NCBI GenBank assembly: GCA_934047225.1
Contig: OW203997.1
Span: forward strand, 8,480,417-8,544,416
DNA length: 64,000 bases
DNA from: Ypsolopha sequella
Lineage: Eukaryota; Arthropoda; Insecta; Lepidoptera; Ypsolophidae
Direction of reading: 5' to 3'
Every line of letters begins with the position of its first letter. The first letter of the stretch is position 1. Below the pieces are notes generated by a model. The model made no database searches. It was not told the origin of the DNA and worked only from the letters and a program-made list of their open reading frames with translations. This document shows positions 21,301-31,505 of the stretch, piece after piece. The translations under genes and the position numbers were made by a program.

Positions 21301-22012
21301 CGCCCTTTTAGTCCTGTGATTCGCCATCCAATATCAACAACTTTGGTTTTACGAGTTCTATTTTGGTTAAACGTTTTGAGTGTTTTATATTTTTGGAGTG
21401 AAAAACTGGTGTTCAAATCAAATGTATCACCTATGAATTATTGTATAAAAACCTGGAAGAGTACGAATTCAGGCAACAACTCAATAACTAAGTTCGGCCA
21501 AGTCAGCTCTATAACTTTTGCAAACAATTTGCTAGTTGTGTGGTACGTTCTGTCACAGAATTTTCAACTTTATTTAATTTTAAATATTCTGTGACGGTAG
21601 GTACGTAGTTTGAAGCTTTTATTTCATCGCACATCGAACCCTAAAAATTAAGTTGATACTTGAGTTGAGATTGTTGGTACTTAGTGGAACTTATCAAGTC
21701 ATATATGAAACACATACTCAAAGCAAAATAGTACGGTCTGAATTCAACAACATTAAACATGCATGGCTGTAACGTACTGTAGCAAAAAAAGTCGTGACCG
21801 TCAAAATCTTACACTTATTTCGACCTAGCTCTCATTCACCAAGTGTCTGTGCTGTGTGAGTGTAACGTGCTATAATTAAGGGACTTGGTTCCAAAAAGTT
21901 TAAGTTTAGTTGAATAATTACTGCAATCGATAACTTTTTATATTATTTAAAATATATTTATATTGCTTTTATCATCTTGTTTCTTTTATTTTTGATATAT
22001 AATTATATAGGT

Positions 22013-22161
22013 AAATATATATAAATGAGACACAATTATTAAAACATATCACAATAGAGTCCAAGATATATTTCGGGCCCCACTGGGCATCAGTTGGAGT
22101 AGTGGGGCCCGAAATATATCTTGTGATATGTTTTAATAATTGTGTCTCATTTATATATATT
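22013..22161. mobile_element. foldback with GGGCCCCAC core
   Basis: Arms 22013-22084 and 22100-22161 share ATGAGACACAATTATTAAAA, CATATCACAA and AAGATATATTTCGGGCCCCA with their complements. The left arm has an extra 8-base bulge. The loop is GGGCATCAGTTGGAGT. Same plan as 6459-6636. Confidence 0.8.
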
Positions 22162-22165
22162 TATT

Positions 22166-22605
22166 TATATAATTCCGGAGGCGCGTCAGCTTGTCACGGA
22201 CCTCTCTGTAAAGCTTGTGGACACTAGCGGCGACCGGCGAGCTGGCTCTTATCTAGGCCAGCGTATAAGTCTTGCCATACAGAGAGGTAATGTGGCAAGT
22301 ATTTTGGGCACTCTCCCGCAGGACAGTGATCTAGAGGCAATTTTCTTTTTATAATCATTTTTTTAGTAATATTTTTGTTCTGTTATTTTAAGTTGTACAT
22401 ACTATTTACTTAATAATTAAATTTTTACAAATATTCAACTTCTATTAAAAACAGACTAAAATACAATCATTTTTTTTATATACTTACTTAAGATATTATA
22501 TATCAAATTTAAAATATATCGTTTTTATGTTTTATAGGATTATTTAGTTTTAAACTTAAGTTACTTTTTTGATATTTAAGTTTTAATAAATGAATAAATA
22601 AAAAA
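22166..22605 (+). pseudogene. retroelement ORF end and AT-rich 3' tail
   Basis: A frame from about 22166 to the stop near 22352 encodes EARQLVTDLSVKLVD, then GDRRAGSYLGQRISLAIQRG and NVASILGTLPQD..IFFL-stop. I recall this QRISxAIQRGNxAxxxGT ending from repeated moth transposon ORFs but cannot name the family. The frame runs directly on from the foldback and is followed by 250 bases of AT-rich DNA ending in AATAAATGAATAAATAAA, as expected for a LINE 3' end. There is no start codon and no catalytic domain, so it is a truncated copy. Confidence 0.5.
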
Positions 22606-22994
22606 TAAAAAATTTAAACTTAATGAAATTAACTTAAGACACAAATATACCGATTATATGTATATGCATATGCTGCATATTTAATTATTTAAACAAACTA
22701 GCGTGACTAAAACACCTATGAGTTAACAAACTATAACGAATCGGTTAACAATGCAGTATCGGAATATTTCAAATAAATAATTCATTGTAACCTCTTCGAA
22801 ATGCAACGATTCAAATAAATAATGTATGTTTCGTGGTTATTATATATACTGCACTTGACATTGTTTCACTTCATTCGCGTGTTAACTTAATCTAGAGGTA
22901 CAAGAAATATAACCTTTAGTGAAAATTACTTCGAGAAAACGTTTATAATCCTTCTATATAATTAAATAAATTAATCTATGACAGAAATAAATTT

Positions 22995-23178
22995 CTATGT
23001 TTGAACACTTGGCGATTTATCCATCGCAAGGAGATATAAATTAACATTATATCATTGCAGTATAGAAACGCAGAAAGAAAAGTAAATCTGGATGTGAGGA
23101 GCTTTGAACCGGGATTCGAACCCGGGACCTCTCGGGACTTTTCTTTCTGCGTTTCTATACTGCAAAAATATAATGTTA
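22995..23178. mobile_element. foldback repeat (S), copy 2
   Basis: The left flank GTTTGAACACTTGG and the arms 23042-23085 / 23136-23178 match copy 1 at 15556. The loop contains GGATTCGAACCCGGGACC, a tRNA B-box-like palindrome that gives a spurious FEPGFEPGTSR reading; no A box or cloverleaf accompanies it. Confidence 0.75.
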
Positions 23179-23880
23179 AATTACATAAATTAATATTAAA
23201 GAAAACTTATTTGTTTTTTATTCAGTTTACATTATATCTGGAAATAATCCTTCTATATAACATAATATTTGATGGATAAAGCCTCCGAAAAACAAATAAA
23301 ATTCCAGCGAACTGCTGCACACTGTTATTATACTATATGAGCAGAGGCAAAATTAGCTATCGAAAAATATACTAATTTAACTGTGCAGCATCTACCAAAA
23401 AAATTAATTAAACATAGCAAAGTAAAATTTTTCACGACCACCTGGTTTTAATAATGAACCTCCGAATAAATTACTGAACTTCCGAAATAACTTGCCGAAA
23501 AAACATGATCAAAAACAAAACTATGGACCAGAAGTCAAAAATAGGTGCGACGACAAGCGAAGCGAAGAGAAGCGTGTTAGGTTTACATGTAAAATAAATT
23601 ATAAGGTGCCGAGCGAAGCGGAGCGGAGCGAGGCGAGGTCTCTAGTTTTAACAGAATTCATGACATACAAACACAATCATTTTTATTCGGAGATCTACAA
23701 TAAAAATAGATGACAGTAGTTTTCGGAATTTTCAGTATTTCATTCGGTAGTTTCCGTATATTTATTAGCTTATTATTTTTGTGCTAACATAAGTTTTCGG
23801 TAGCTTAGTATTTAAAGCAGTAACATTCATAAATTGAACATACTAATTTTTAATTTAATTTTCGGAGCTTTTATTACTAC

Positions 23881-24358
23881 CCATATTTAATGCGAAAGTT
23901 TCGATGGATGGATGTATGTTTGTTACTCCGTCACGCCGTAACTACTGAACCGATTGAGCTGAAATTTTGCTCAAATGTAGTTCTAGACCTGAAATAGGAC
24001 ATAGGCTACTTTTTATCCCATAAATCAGGACCTGTGGGATGTAATGGGGTATCAATTTTCCATAGAAAAGTGATGTTCTACTCTTTTACGTCGTACGTAC
24101 TCAACCGATTGGGTTGAAACTTTGCACAAGTGCATTTCTAGACCTGAAATAGGACATAGGCTACTTTTTATCCCATAAATCAATTCCCAACACACTTTAC
24201 CTGGGGATCAAATAAGAGATCATGAGAACCAAAAACACTCTAAATCAGAGTCAGGACGAATTCGTAATCAAAAGTTTATGGCCCGAAAATTATTGACAGA
24301 TTCGATAGGACTTAAAAAAACTAAATCAACGCGGGTGAAGCCGCGGGCAAAAGCTAGT
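23881..24358 (+). mobile_element. Helitron-like element (family A) with internal duplication
   Basis: It starts near ATTTAATGCGAAAGTTTCG, carries GTTTGTTACTCCGTCACG, and ends GCGGGTGAAGCCGCGGGCAA then AAGCTAGT, a hairpin plus CTAG-T. The block TTCTAGACCTGAAATAGGAC and what follows occur twice (23982-24028 and 24136-24182), a 154-base internal repeat. It is non-autonomous. Confidence 0.65.
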
Positions 24359-24473
24359 TCAACTACAAAGAACAATAAAGCAATGGAAGCCTGAATTCAG
24401 TTGCCTTGAGAAACTCATTGGCAATAAAATCGATAATAGAGGTATCGTATTGAAGGCGAACTCTCTTCGTAAC

Positions 24474-25295
24474 AAAAAAAAACCGGCTAAGTGCGAGTCA
24501 GACTCGCGTACCTAGTTACGTATCGTGGATGATAAATTTGATTTTGAATTTTTTTTTTCGTGAATTTCTCAACCGCTATATTTTTCCTGTAATCTTTACG
24601 TAAATATATATTACCATGATTTTTTTTCATAGTTTTCTATCCACTAGTTTTGGAGATATGACCCCCAACATATAATTTTTTGTGGTTTTTCGAGGATTAC
24701 TTAAAATAGATGCAACAATATATATATTGCCAAACTAAATATTTTTCCAATCAGCTCCTTAATACCTACAATTTAATACCTTTATTGTATTTTTGTAAAA
24801 TATGTTCTTTTACTTCTTTTTTTTATATTTCTCATTTGTGCTCAACAATTTTTAAATAGCTTTAGTTTTTCTGTAATTTGCTAATTAGGATCTATAATCG
24901 AAATTTTTTTCATATTTTTCGGTCTACTAGTTTCGAAGATAAGGGTGGTTTTCATATTTTTGTGGTTTTTCAAAGATTTCTCGTAACCAGTGCCATTAAA
25001 TATAATAGAAGTATATACTTTTACAATCAGCTTTTTAATATCTACAATTTGATACCCATATTGTATTTATAGGATAATATTTTTTATTTTTCTCACCTTT
25101 GTTTTGGAAATATTTTTAACTATTTAATTTTTTTTTATACCGTCATATGTGGGCAAATTAATGCTATTTTTGTGCCAAATTTTAAGTCTTTATCCTTAAC
25201 GGTGCCAAAGTTATGAGGCTGTGACATACGGACCAACGAAGTCCCACCATAAAGGTTCCTTTTGTACCTTTTAGGTACTACGGAACCCTAAAAAA
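24474..25295 (+). mobile_element. AAGTGCGAGTC..GGAACCCTAAAA repeat, longest copy
   Basis: It begins AAAAAACCGGCTAAGTGCG and ends TACTACGGAACCCTAAAA. The interior holds three AT-rich sub-repeats with TTTTTTTCATA and a CTACTAGTTT.GGAGAT word, then GTGCCAAAGTTATGAGG. Other copies or fragments: 47880, 51170, 62400, 7030, 3965. It is a familiar moth repeat with no ORF and class unknown. Confidence 0.6.
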
Positions 25296-25409
25296 TATCG
25301 ATTTACAGCGAGATTGTAAACAATCGTAACCACGTATTTACGCTGTAAAATTGTAAACAAATTCTTAGATTGTGCCGTTTCCCTCGTGTTAATAAACGGA
25401 TCTACTTTC

Positions 25410-25447
25410 ATCTTCAATACTATTATAAATGCGAAAGCTTGTGTGTG

Positions 25448-25482
<35 letters not shown>

Positions 25483-25716
25483 GTGTGTGTGAGGGTGTGT
25501 GTGAGGGTGTGTGTGTGTGTGTGTGTGAGAGTAAGTATGTTTGTTACTTCTTCACGCTGAAACATCTGGACGGATTTGGATGAAATTTGGAGTGGAGATA
25601 CCTATACCCTGAATTAACATGCTACATTTTATCCCGGAAAAAAACACTGTTCCCGTAGGAAAAAGGATGACGTTAAACCAAATATCACGCGGGTGGAGCC
25701 TTGGGCAAAATCTAGT
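25410..25716 (+). mobile_element. Helitron-like element (family A) with GT microsatellite
   Basis: ACTATTATAAATGCGAAAGC is followed by about 90 bases of (GT)n with GAGG interruptions (25440-25531), then GTATGTTTGTTACTTCTTCA, CGGATTTGGATGAAATTTGG, TTTATCCCGG and the 3' end CACGCGGGTGGAGCCTTGGG..TCTAGT. The ordered blocks match the 23881 element. Confidence 0.65.
25440..25531. repeat. GT/TG microsatellite
   Basis: (GT)n broken by three GAG units and ending GAGAG. It lies in the position where family-A Helitron copies often carry simple repeats. Confidence 0.9.
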
Positions 25717-26172
25717 CTATTATAATTATATTAACGTTTTAAGGGGGGCTTATCCCAATTTTGTCTGTTTTCAAACTCATTTTAAATTTAAAGCGTCAAA
25801 TATGTAGTTATTTTTAAAATCTGAGGTAGCGATAAATACCTACAGGTCCCGGATAACCTGCCCTTAACATATCTTGTCTACCAACTAACATATTATCCGA
25901 ACTCTGAAAAGTATTGTTAAATCACGATTCTGGATAAAATTGTTTATTTATTTATAACACTTTTTGCACAAAAATAACTTAAAAGACAAAAAGATACGCA
26001 AAAAGTTGCAAGCTATTCAACGTCTTCATTGTTAATTCAATTCTACTACGATTAAATTTTCAATGATCGGGGCAAAACAAACTTTGTCCCTGAAGACAGC
26101 ATTACGCGACCCTTCGAGTTCCGCGCACGTCCCATTTCACCCCAAAAGCACGTTTTGACCTACTTTCCCAAA

Positions 26173-26343
26173 ATGAAAGCCCTCGTTTTCAGCCTTAGTA
26201 TTTTAAAACATACCCACATCTATATCTTCTTACAGGCCACAGTTTTCCCCTCGGCAGAGCCGAAGGGTTGTCCTGTACAATTTTGGATTACCTATGCGAA
26301 TTGCGAAAAGCAGGTCAGCTGTGTGATATGGTACAAAAATTGA
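26173..26343 (+). CDS. candidate small secreted cysteine peptide, or last exon
   Basis: ATG at 26173 opens 56 codons: MKALVFSLSILK at the start resembles a signal peptide, and the end reads GCPVQFWITYANCEKQ then VSCVIWYKN-stop with three cysteines. A strong 3' splice site (TATATCTTCTTACAG) ends at 26235, so the second half may instead be a terminal exon starting GCCACAGTT. The segment between is too short for a normal intron, so either the single-exon reading holds, or the exon joins an unseen upstream exon and the ATG is coincidental. There is no AATAAA within 100 bases downstream. I do not recognise the family. A chance ORF remains possible. Confidence 0.3.
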   Translation: MKALVFSLSILKHTHIYIFLQATVFPSAEPKGCPVQFWITYANCEKQVSCVIWYKN

Positions 26344-26411
26344 TACTTTCTTGTTTGCTGCAATGCATATAATATTCTTTTATAATGTAAATCTTATTTT
26401 TCTTCTCTGTT

Positions 26412-26674
26412 ATATGGTGACTTTGCATTATTACGCCAAATGCATACTTGAGACTCGGTAAGTGGTCAGGCACGACCCTTTTTTGCAAAATACGTTTTTT
26501 TTAATTTTTGTAATTGTATTTTATTGCTTATGAACAACCCTAAGTCAATTAGTATAAAATTCCTTTATTTAATTTTGCGTATTTCACAGATAGGGTCATT
26601 GACCCTTGGTCCAGACCATTTACCGAGTTTCCAGTAAGAATTTGGCTGTATCATGCACGCGAAGTCACCTTATT
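26412..26674. mobile_element. diverged relative of the TACAAGGTGA foldback
   Basis: It has the same order as 45489: GGTGACTTT, CAAATGCATACTTGAGAC, CGGTAAGTGGTCAGG, then ACCATTTACCGAG, TAAGAATTTGG and GAAGTCACCTTA in inverted order. The sequence has drifted considerably. Confidence 0.6.
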
Positions 26675-27017
26675 GTGTCGCAGGCAAATTGGTAGAGCCA
26701 TAATTCGACGGTAGGTTTTTTATAATCTAACCAAACCAATGCTAGTGGAATTATAATTTCACGGCTTTGACAATTTATCTGCTACACATGTATGTAAAAT
26801 TCGACGTCTGTCTGTACCACTAAACGGTTTTCACTGTTACCGAGGGTAGAAAGAAATTCTATATTCAGCTCTGGCGACAAAAGGCAAGGGTTTCAAAAAT
26901 ATATTTTACATAAACTACCCAACCGGGGTGTCACATCAAAAGGGTGAAAGTGTAAAAGCTTATATTTATTTGAGGGCACAGTCAAGGGCCGGTTAAGGTT
27001 CAAAGTACACCCTAAGA

Positions 27018-27175
27018 GCGTTTGTACACGGTCCGGTACCTATTCCACCCGGTATTTGACGGAACGATCAACTGCGCATGTATTCGGAGTTCTAAGCCTT
27101 CTTTACAGAAGGCTATGGCGCAGCTTATCGCTCCGTCAAATACCGGATGGGATATCGGACCATGGACAAACGCTG
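27018..27175. mobile_element. foldback MITE with AGCGTTTGT ends
   Basis: AGCGTTTGTACACGGTCCGG on the left is inverted against CGGACCATGGACAAACGCT on the right, and TATTTGACGGAACGAT against ATCGCTCCGTCAAATA; arms 27018-27069 and 27128-27175. CCCTAAG flanks both sides, offset by 5 bases on the right. The ORF inside is an artefact. Confidence 0.75.
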
Positions 27176-27398
27176 TAAGCCCTAAGAACCTAATACTGAC
27201 TTAATTAGCAGCCCTTTAAAAATCGTTTAATCTATGACTTGTGTTTTTATGTGATAAAGAACCCATACAGCCGGTTTTTTTTACAGTTGTTTTTCGACTT
27301 TTTCACTTTTCTTTAACTTTTCAACTTTTTGTAACTCATTCCTTTACACCCTTGTAACGAAAAGTTACAATTCCAAGTCGACATTTGCCGACACGGAG

Positions 27399-27621
27399 CA
27401 ATTAAAAAGAGGAGTTGCCGATAGTTCATTTCTCTAGGGAAAATAGAGTGACACTGCGCGGGGTGGAAGGCAGAGGTATAGGGAAGGTTGGCTCCTCCGT
27501 TTCACCAATCACAGAGCACAAGAAGCACATGCTACCAATCGCAATCTCCCTCTTTTGTGACGCTATGACACCATTGATTGTAACATGGCACCATTTATAC
27601 ACCAACTCCTCTTCTTAATTG
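27399..27621. mobile_element. MITE with 20-bp inverted ends
   Basis: GCAATTAAAAAGAGGAGTTG and CAACTCCTCTTCTTAATTG are inverted. The interior has about normal GC and no long frame. Confidence 0.6.
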
Positions 27622-27749
27622 GCTTAGATTAAATTATGTTAACGTGTGTTAATTCGAAAACCATAAGCCGTATTTTCGAAGTTTTGGTCTAAAAAACCTC
27701 ATGATGATGAATATATTTATACGAAAAAGCTGCAACTTCCATTTGCCTT

Positions 27750-27952
27750 CGTGTGACGTCACTTGAGAAATGGCTGTTTAGAAATTAATGTGTCCTTTGC
27801 TATTAAGATAAATTAATAATAATTTGCTTCCGACTGATTTGACAGATGGATGAAAAATTAGTAGACAGACAGAGACAGACCACAATTTTTACAAGCAATC
27901 ACCCATCACAATCCATATAATATCTAAAATTCTCAAGTGACGTCATATCGGA
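27750..27952. repeat. inverted repeat around GTGACGTCACTTGAG
   Basis: GTGACGTCACTTGAGAAA (27754) and TTCTCAAGTGACGTCATA (27930) are inverted with about 160 bases between. Ends are unclear. Confidence 0.5.
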
Positions 27953-28230
27953 CAATTCTAAATCATAAACTGATAATAGACTTTTCTTGTCTTTTCGATT
28001 AAAGAAATTATATATATATATATACGAAAACACAAAAAATATAATTATAGGTGAGTAGTAAAATATATTTCGACCACTAATTGTGGTCGGCATCAGTTAC
28101 ACAATTTAAATAAAACTTAAAAATTAATAATTATAAATTATAGATACGTATGATACTGTATCAGTTCATGTACATTTATTATTTTATTACATATATTTTC
28201 TTTATTAGATTAAAGGACATCATTCATTTT

Positions 28231-28645
28231 GGGCTAAATCTGAAAGTGCCGGCCAATTAAAAATAATGTTATATTTCGTTAGAATATGTAATTATATTTA
28301 TTTGTTACTATGAGACCAAAGCGGTAGGGTCATTCTCTGCTTTATTATATGAGTTTGAAAAATCGATATTTTTTTCTGGGCTAAATATGAAAGGCCGAAT
28401 AAACAAAAATAATGTGATGTTTCATTAGAATATGTAATTATATTTATTTGTTAATGCAAGACCAAATCTATAGGGGCATTCTCTGCTTTACTATATGATT
28501 TCGAAAAAATCTATATATTTTTTTCCTAAATATGAAAGTGCCGGTCAAACAAAAATAATGTTATGTTTCGTTAGAATATGTAATTGTATTTATTCGATAC
28601 TATGAGACAAAATCTGTAGGGTCATTCTTTGCTTTATTCTGTGAG
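28231..28645. repeat. triplicated subterminal repeat of the DDE transposon
   Basis: Three tandem units of about 147 bp share GAAAGTGCCGG, CGTTAGAATATGTAATTATA, TTTATTTGTTA and GGGTCATTCTCTGC. Repeated subterminal motifs are often transposase-binding sites; that role is inferred. Confidence 0.8.
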
Positions 28646-28662
28646 CAGCGGTATTAACAAAA

Positions 28663-29959
28663 ATGCGGACCGGAGATTCCAATGTAAGATTAGCCTCAAT
28701 ATTCAAAATATCCAAATCAACTTTTCAAAGAATGTTGAAGAAAGGTCGTGAAGCATTGATGGCGGACTATGTGCCATCACGAGTTGTTTTCGACCACATG
28801 ACCCGTGAAACTTGATAGTCGCAGAAATACTTTTTGGCAACCCAGACAGTCCTATCAATGAAAGGAAAGCTGTGACAATGTGCGATGGTACTCATATCTA
28901 TCACCAAAAGAGCTCTAACTATTTCTACCAACGGAAATCGTATAGTAGTCACAAGTATCGTCACCTTCTCACACCAATGTTATTATGTATGCTGTGATGG
29001 TCATATAATAGAGGTTTCTGGACCTCATGCTGCAACGATTTCTGATGCAGTGATTATGAACAACACGGTAGATATTGAAGAAGGCGGTTTTCATTGGTTC
29101 TTTAGGCTGGGAAACGTATTTATTTTAGACCGTGGATTGAGGGGACTTGGTGAGGCCCCTTGAAGACTACGGCTACGTAGTACATATGCCGGAGACAAAG
29201 AACCGAAGGAAACTGCAGCTTAGCACTGACCAAGCCAATAAGTCTCGGCTTGTGACCATTTATCGTTGGGTGGTCAAAGTCATAAGTTGTCCACAGTAAC
29301 CGATTACTAAGACATATGATGGACTACTTTAGAATTGCTGCAGCTCTTATAAATGACTTCCATGTCCTGATTGACAATAATGTGCATGCTAATGAGTTTT
29401 TAAGAATTATTAATGAAAGAATAACTCTGCCTAATATATTAGCAGATCTTGTCATCACTAATAACTACAGCAGAAGGAGAGCACATTTCTAGTCGATGAC
29501 AGCCAATACGCAAGAATTCGACCAGTTCCCCAGATTTACGCAAGAGCAACTGACATTGTTTACCTTGGGCAGCTATCAAATAAAGCAGGCTCGAAGCTGT
29601 TATGGGGAGCATATTCAATCTGATGGTGCGTTTATCATAGAGCTTGGTGGGGACGTGCCAGCCCAAGAGGTTCGGGAACTTAATGGAAGAGACCTTTGGC
29701 TTATAAGAGGTTGCATACAGTCAAGACACGTTCAAGCCAAAAAACTTACTACGTGTACATCACCGTTGAGCCTACTTTACTTGGAAGAGAAGCAATTCCT
29801 CATTACTACTGTAACTGCAATATTGGAAGACGTACATTAGGATGATGTGCACACGTTATGACCATCATATGGTACATAGGTTTTGCGCGGCATGATCCCA
29901 CCATAGTTCCACCGGCAGATGGTCTAGAAAATATGATAGTCAGACAGAACGAATATTAA
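28663..29959 (+). pseudogene. DDE transposase (IS5/Harbinger-ISL2EU-like) with C-terminal SWIM finger, broken
   Basis: Blocks in order: helix-turn-helix-like RTGDSNVRLASIFKISKSTF..ADYVPSR (28663-28815); CDGTHIYHQKSSNYFYQRKS (first catalytic Asp); DGHIIEVSGPHAATISDAV; FILDRG (second Asp, near 29130); LEDYGYVVHMPETKNRR; SRLVTIYRWVVKVIS, where the family's third acid (VVEA) is Lys; DYFRIAAALINDF; SRRRAHF; FPRFTQEQLTLFTLGSYQIK; QSRHVQAK; HYYCNC..GRRTLG-stop-CAHVMTIIW, a CxC..CxH SWIM zinc finger. Reading needs frame changes near 28811, 28990 and 29155, a stop at 29302, one near 29490 and a TGA at 29843-29845 replacing a Cys codon before CAH. It ends TAA at 29957. The family match is from recall and is clear in motif order; Repbase superfamily naming is less sure. 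It is certainly non-functional. Confidence 0.8.
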
Positions 29960-30487
29960 CCTTTTTACTGTTTTTTTTTTGTCAAATAAATGTTTTATTT
30001 CATGTAATCGTTTTTTATTCAGAGTTAAATCAATTAAATAATTATCTACTACGTAAGATAAGTGGAATTCAGGTTATTTTATCGAAAAAGTATGAATATG
30101 ACCATTTACAGCTGGTGAAAGAGTACAGGGAATAACCCTAGTGCATTGATCTCATAGTAAAATAGGTTCTAAACATCTTTTCTGCACAATAAATCATCAG
30201 TAATGTGATATTTTTTCGAAAATCATTACAAAAAAAAAATTTTTAGAAATCATCTAACTAAGCAGAGAATGACCCTACACCTTAGGTCCCATAGCAACAA
30301 ATGAATATAATATCACATTTTATCGAAATATAATATTTATATTTTTTGGCCGGCACTTTCAGATTTAGCCCAAAAATGTATGAACGCTGAATGATGTCCT
30401 TTAAGCTATGGGAATTGCTCCGTGTTTGCCGATAAAATTATCTCGACGACTTCGTCGTTCGGTCGGTTGCGTAACAGACATACCTAC

Positions 30488-30836
30488 CTATTTATATAAA
30501 AAAAAAGTTTTGATAAATATGGACGCGTCCTCTCCCAAGTATCGGAGGTTGTTGACCTGAAAGCGCGTTCTCTTTGGTGCTACGGATCGTTTCTTGTCGC
30601 AATACAAGCAAGGCCACAATTTGCGTCTTAAATGCAGTTTTGTCACTGTGCGTTTCAATTCGTGGATTCTAGAAGTTTGCGCAATAGGGCACAGTACCCC
30701 CATCACGTTTGGACGTAATAATCGTCGGTAAAACGCGGGTTTACAGAGTGTGGACTACTGTGACTTACATTGCACAGTTCACACTCGGGAACACACCTGA
30801 CACCCTTTGGGGGTTCATGTCGTGACGATATAGAAG
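30488..30836 (+). repeat. dispersed repeat sharing a body with the tRNA-SINE
   Basis: 30724-30836 is the reverse complement of the body seen at 480-590 and 38507-38584 (CGTCGGTAAAACGCGGGT, TTCATGTCGTGACGAT). The adjoining 30520-30720 is less AT-rich; its minus-strand frame (HLRRKLWPCLYCDKKRS, VAPKRTRFQVNNLRYLGED) looks partly protein-like but has no recognised domain, and may be the source retroelement's ORF. Confidence 0.4.
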
Positions 30837-30940
30837 GTGGCTTTTGTTAATACTATAGCCAAATTCATACTGATGGCTCACAGCATGAAAAACGCAAAAT
30901 AAAATTTAGGCTTCCTATACTAATATAATAACTACACAAT

Positions 30941-31089
30941 GGTATCGATTCGGCGCAACACAACTGACAAGACTAACCTTATTTTGAGCGTCCCGCCTTT
31001 GTCTTTTCGATACAGAAAGAAAAGGACAGAACACTTAAATTAAGTTTAGTCCTGTTAATTAAGTCAAGTTGTGTTGCGCCGAATTGGTG
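30941..31089. mobile_element. palindromic CGATTCGG MITE, copy 3
   Basis: GGTATCGATTCGGCGCAACAC and GTGTTGCGCCGAATTGGTG are inverted ends; the centre TTTGTCTTTTCGATACAGAAA is as in copies 1 and 2. AAT precedes the element and a matching 3-base repeat is not clear on the right. Confidence 0.75.
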
Positions 31090-31379
31090 TTTATATCTGT
31101 TTATCACTAAATACCCGGAAATTGTTATTTTTTATATTTAAATGACATTTTTCATTTTTTTAAATTTACATTTTGTATTAATTTAGTATGTATATAAATT
31201 TTTATATATATTTTTTATAAGTATTTACTTATTTTATTGGACATGTATTACAGTTAATTTATGTAGACTAGAATTTAAATGTTATTATTCTTTTTTATTT
31301 ATTAACCTCATCGGGTTTAAACAGTATTATTTGTCTTTGTGTGCACTTATGAAATACTAACTTTTTGTTTAATCGGTTC

Positions 31380-31505
31380 TATCACCAAGGGTTTGCTGGT
31401 AGAAATCTCTTTCAGAGATAAATCGCCTTTCGCTTAAACTATAACATTACTGATACTTGTAATACGTTTTATTCTTGTGTGCAATAAAGGATTTTGACTT
31501 TAAAT
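31380..31505 (+). mobile_element. LINE 3' UTR end (Jockey/CR1-like)
   Basis: TGCTGGTAGAAATCTCTTTC, AGAGATAAATCGCC and GTGTGCAATAAAGGATTTTG form the usual end of a moth LINE: a conserved stem (GAAATCTCTTTCAGAGAT) then an AATAAAG signal. A similar end is at 56090. The coding part is absent. Confidence 0.5.

Larger units (their letters stand above)
28211..30403 (+). mobile_element. DNA transposon with DDE transposase pseudogene
   Basis: TAAAGGACATCATTC (28211) is inverted against GAATGATGTCCTTTA (to 30403), and TTTTGGGCTAAATCTGAAAG plus TGCCGGCC is inverted against the stretch 30334-30374. TA at both edges could be the target duplication. A subterminal unit of about 147 bp (GGCTAAAT.TGAAAGTGCCGG.. 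AGGGTCATTCTCTGCTTTATT) occurs three times in tandem on the left (from 28231, 28378, 28526) and once, inverted, on the right (30255-30374). Between them lies a broken transposase gene. Length 2,193 bp is near that expected of a full copy. Confidence 0.85.

Noticed and set aside
21058..21594. 178-codon plus-strand frame
   Set aside because: It is antisense to the RTE reverse-transcriptase end, whose minus-strand motifs are specific.
23055..23279. FEPGFEPGTSR frame and possible tRNA gene
   Set aside because: The motif comes from a GGTTCGAACC-type palindrome in the loop of foldback S; there is no A box, anticodon arm or acceptor stem.
29439..29666. Minus-strand ORF inside the DDE transposon
   Set aside because: The plus strand carries the recognisable transposase C-terminal blocks here.
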